Origin: an uncultured Pseudomonadota bacterium
GTDB taxonomy: Bacteria; Pseudomonadota; Alphaproteobacteria; CACZRW01
Direction: 5' to 3'
Length of the DNA: 9,504 nucleotides
Assembly: GCA_902783675.1 (NCBI GenBank)
Contig: CACZRW010000019.1
Coordinates: 1-9,504, forward strand
Position numbers and translations under genes: made by a program. The stretch's first letter is position 1; each line of letters begins with the position of its first letter. Of this stretch, positions 8,209-9,504 are shown piece by piece. The notes under the pieces are model-generated. The model was not told the origin of the DNA. It did not search any database and saw only the letters and a program-made list of their open reading frames with translations.

Positions 8209-9504
8209 TTCTTTGTTAAGGCTGGGAATAGATATAGGTTCGACGACGATTAAAGCGGTTGTCATTGACGATAAAGGCGGAATTATCTTTTCTTCCTATA
8301 AAAGGCATTTTTCCGATATGGCGGGTAGCATTATGAGCTTAATCGCCGATATTTATAAAAGCTTTCCTGATGCGAATTTTTCTTTGGCGGTTGCCGGTTC
8401 GGGGGCTTTAGGCGTTGCCGAAAAAATGGATATCTTGTTCGTGCAGGAAGTGGTAGCGGCGACCAAGGCAATCAAGAAATATATTCCGGAAACTTCCGTC
8501 GCAATTGAGCTTGGGGGTGAGGACGGAAAGCTTACTTTCTTTGACAAGCACAATATTGATCAAAGAATGAACGAGACTTGCGCCGGAGGGACCGGTGCCT
8601 TTATAGACCAGATGGCGGTGCTTTTGAAAACAGACGCCAAAGGGCTTAACGAGCTGGCAAAAGGATTTAAAACAATATACCCGATTGCGGCAAGGTGCGG
8701 AGTGTTTGCCAAAACGGACATTATGCCTTTGCTTAACGAAGGTGCGGATAGGCGCGATATCGCGGCAAGTGTTTTCCAAGCGGTGGTTGATCAGACTATC
8801 GGCGGGCTTGCCTGCGGGCGCAGGATTAAGGGAAAAGTGGCTTTTCTGGGAGGGCCTTTGTCCTTTTTGTCCGAACTTCGGGAGCGGTTTATTGCGACTT
8901 TGAAACTTGCAAAAGAAGATGTGATTTTCCCCGAAAACTCGCTTTATTTTGTGGCGTTGGGAGCGGCTATTTTAAGTAAAGACGCAAAGGTTATATCGGC
9001 AAAAGATTTATATCATAAAACGCAAGACCTTAAAGACACCATGAAGGGGCTTAACGAAAAGACTTTGCCGGCGCTGTTTAAATCTCCCGAGGATTATGCG
9101 GCTTTTAAAAAAGCTCATGGCAAGCATGTCGTGGAAAACGGGGATTTGGATAAGGCAAGAGGTGATGTGTTCTTGGGGCTTGATGCCGGTTCGACGACGA
9201 CAAAAGCGGTGCTGATTGATGCTGACAAAAAGATACTTTATTCGTGGTATATGCCTAATCAAGGCAGCCCTTTGAACTCGGCTTTGGAAATTGTAAAGGA
9301 TATGTATGCAAAGCTTCCTGACGCTTGCGTGCTAAAGGCCTCGGCGATTACGGGATATGGCGAAGGGCTTATCAAGGCGGCTCTCGGGTTTGATGTCGGC
9401 GAGGTTGAAACTATCGCCCACTATAAGGCGGCGGCACATTTTGAACCTGATGTCTCTTTCATACTTGATATAGGCGGGCAGGATATGAAGTGTATCTATA
9501 TCAA
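8198..9504 (+). CDS. Large 2-hydroxyacyl-CoA dehydratase activase-type protein (BcrAD/BadFG family), 3' end outside window
   Basis: About 435 codons are present with no stop before the window edge. Two ASKHA ATPase domains in tandem are seen. Domain 1 (about 8-270) opens with LGIDIGSTTIKAVVID and has FVQEVVAATKAI, IELGGEDGK and NETCAGGTGAFIDQMA with C128, then AARCGVFAKTD with C167. Domain 2 begins at about 325 with FLGLDAGSTTTKAVLID, then ITGYGEGLIKAALG, GEVETIAHYKAAAHF and LDIGGQDMK (423-431). In HgdC-type activators the two Cys bind a [4Fe-4S] cluster shared across a dimer and drive ATP-dependent electron transfer to a 2-hydroxyacyl-CoA dehydratase; the 38-residue gap between them fits here. 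The tandem layout matches large proteins (often over 1000 residues) that continue into DUF2229 and HgdB-like regions. Their substrate is generally unknown, so no reaction is assigned. The start is ATG, or GTG at 8201. The gene overlaps anmK by 11 bp and is probably its operon partner. Confidence 0.9.
   Translation, partial: MVNSSLLRLGIDIGSTTIKAVVIDDKGGIIFSSYKRHFSDMAGSIMSLIADIYKSFPDANFSLAVAGSGALGVAEKMDILFVQEVVAATKAIKKYIPETSVAIELGGEDGKLTFFDKHNIDQRMNETCAGGTGAFIDQMAVLLKTDAKGLNELAKGFKTIYPIAARCGVFAKTDIMPLLNEGADRRDIAASVFQAVVDQTIGGLACGRRIKGKVAFLGGPLSFLSELRERFIATLKLAKEDVIFPENSLYFVALGAAILSKDAKVISAKDLYHKTQDLKDTMKGLNEKTLPALFKSPEDYAAFKKAHGKHVVENGDLDKARGDVFLGLDAGSTTTKAVLIDADKKILYSWYMPNQGSPLNSALEIVKDMYAKLPDACVLKASAITGYGEGLIKAALGFDVGEVETIAHYKAAAHFEPDVSFILDIGGQDMKCIYI

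Overview
The window looks chromosomal and most likely comes from an alphaproteobacterium with moderately AT-rich DNA. The 23S and 5S rRNA sequences have an alphaproteobacterial character. A glnE gene sits beside a DUF3971/YhdP-type gene and anmK, all common in Gram-negative alphaproteobacteria. The last gene encodes a large 2-hydroxyacyl-CoA dehydratase activase-type protein with an oxygen-sensitive iron-sulfur signature. I associate that family mainly with anaerobes, so an anaerobic, perhaps host-associated lineage is a reasonable but unproven inference.

Layout. Positions 1-684 are the 3' part of a 23S rRNA gene (most of domain V and all of domain VI). A 101-bp spacer without tRNA (685-785) follows, then a complete 5S rRNA (786-903). 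A strong 15-bp-stem intrinsic terminator (948-999) has T-runs on both strands. It ends the rRNA operon and probably also the convergent glnE gene (1053-3881, minus strand). A 61-bp intergenic region with a near-symmetric -10 box separates glnE from a plus-strand cluster. That cluster is a 1045-residue YhdP/AsmA-like envelope protein (TTG start, 3943-7080), anmK (7087-8208) and a CoA-dehydratase activase-type gene (8198 to the window edge, truncated by the window). Spacing inside the cluster is 6 bp and then an 11-bp overlap, so the three genes are probably one operon with translational coupling.

How the genes fit together. GlnE adjusts glutamine synthetase activity by adenylylation and deadenylylation. 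The YhdP-like protein would act in lipid transport or outer-membrane homeostasis, and AnmK recycles the anhydro-MurNAc released by cell-wall turnover, so the first two operon genes share an envelope theme. The activase is the odd partner: it has two ASKHA ATPase domains and a Cys pair matching the [4Fe-4S] ligands of HgdC-type activators.

I found no CRISPR array, insertion sequence, integrase, toxin-antitoxin or defence genes, and no clear previously undescribed system. The points most worth a second look are the large activase and its context, the shared divergent promoter, the altered glycine-rich motif in the C-terminal GlnE domain, and the hairpin at the 23S 3' boundary.
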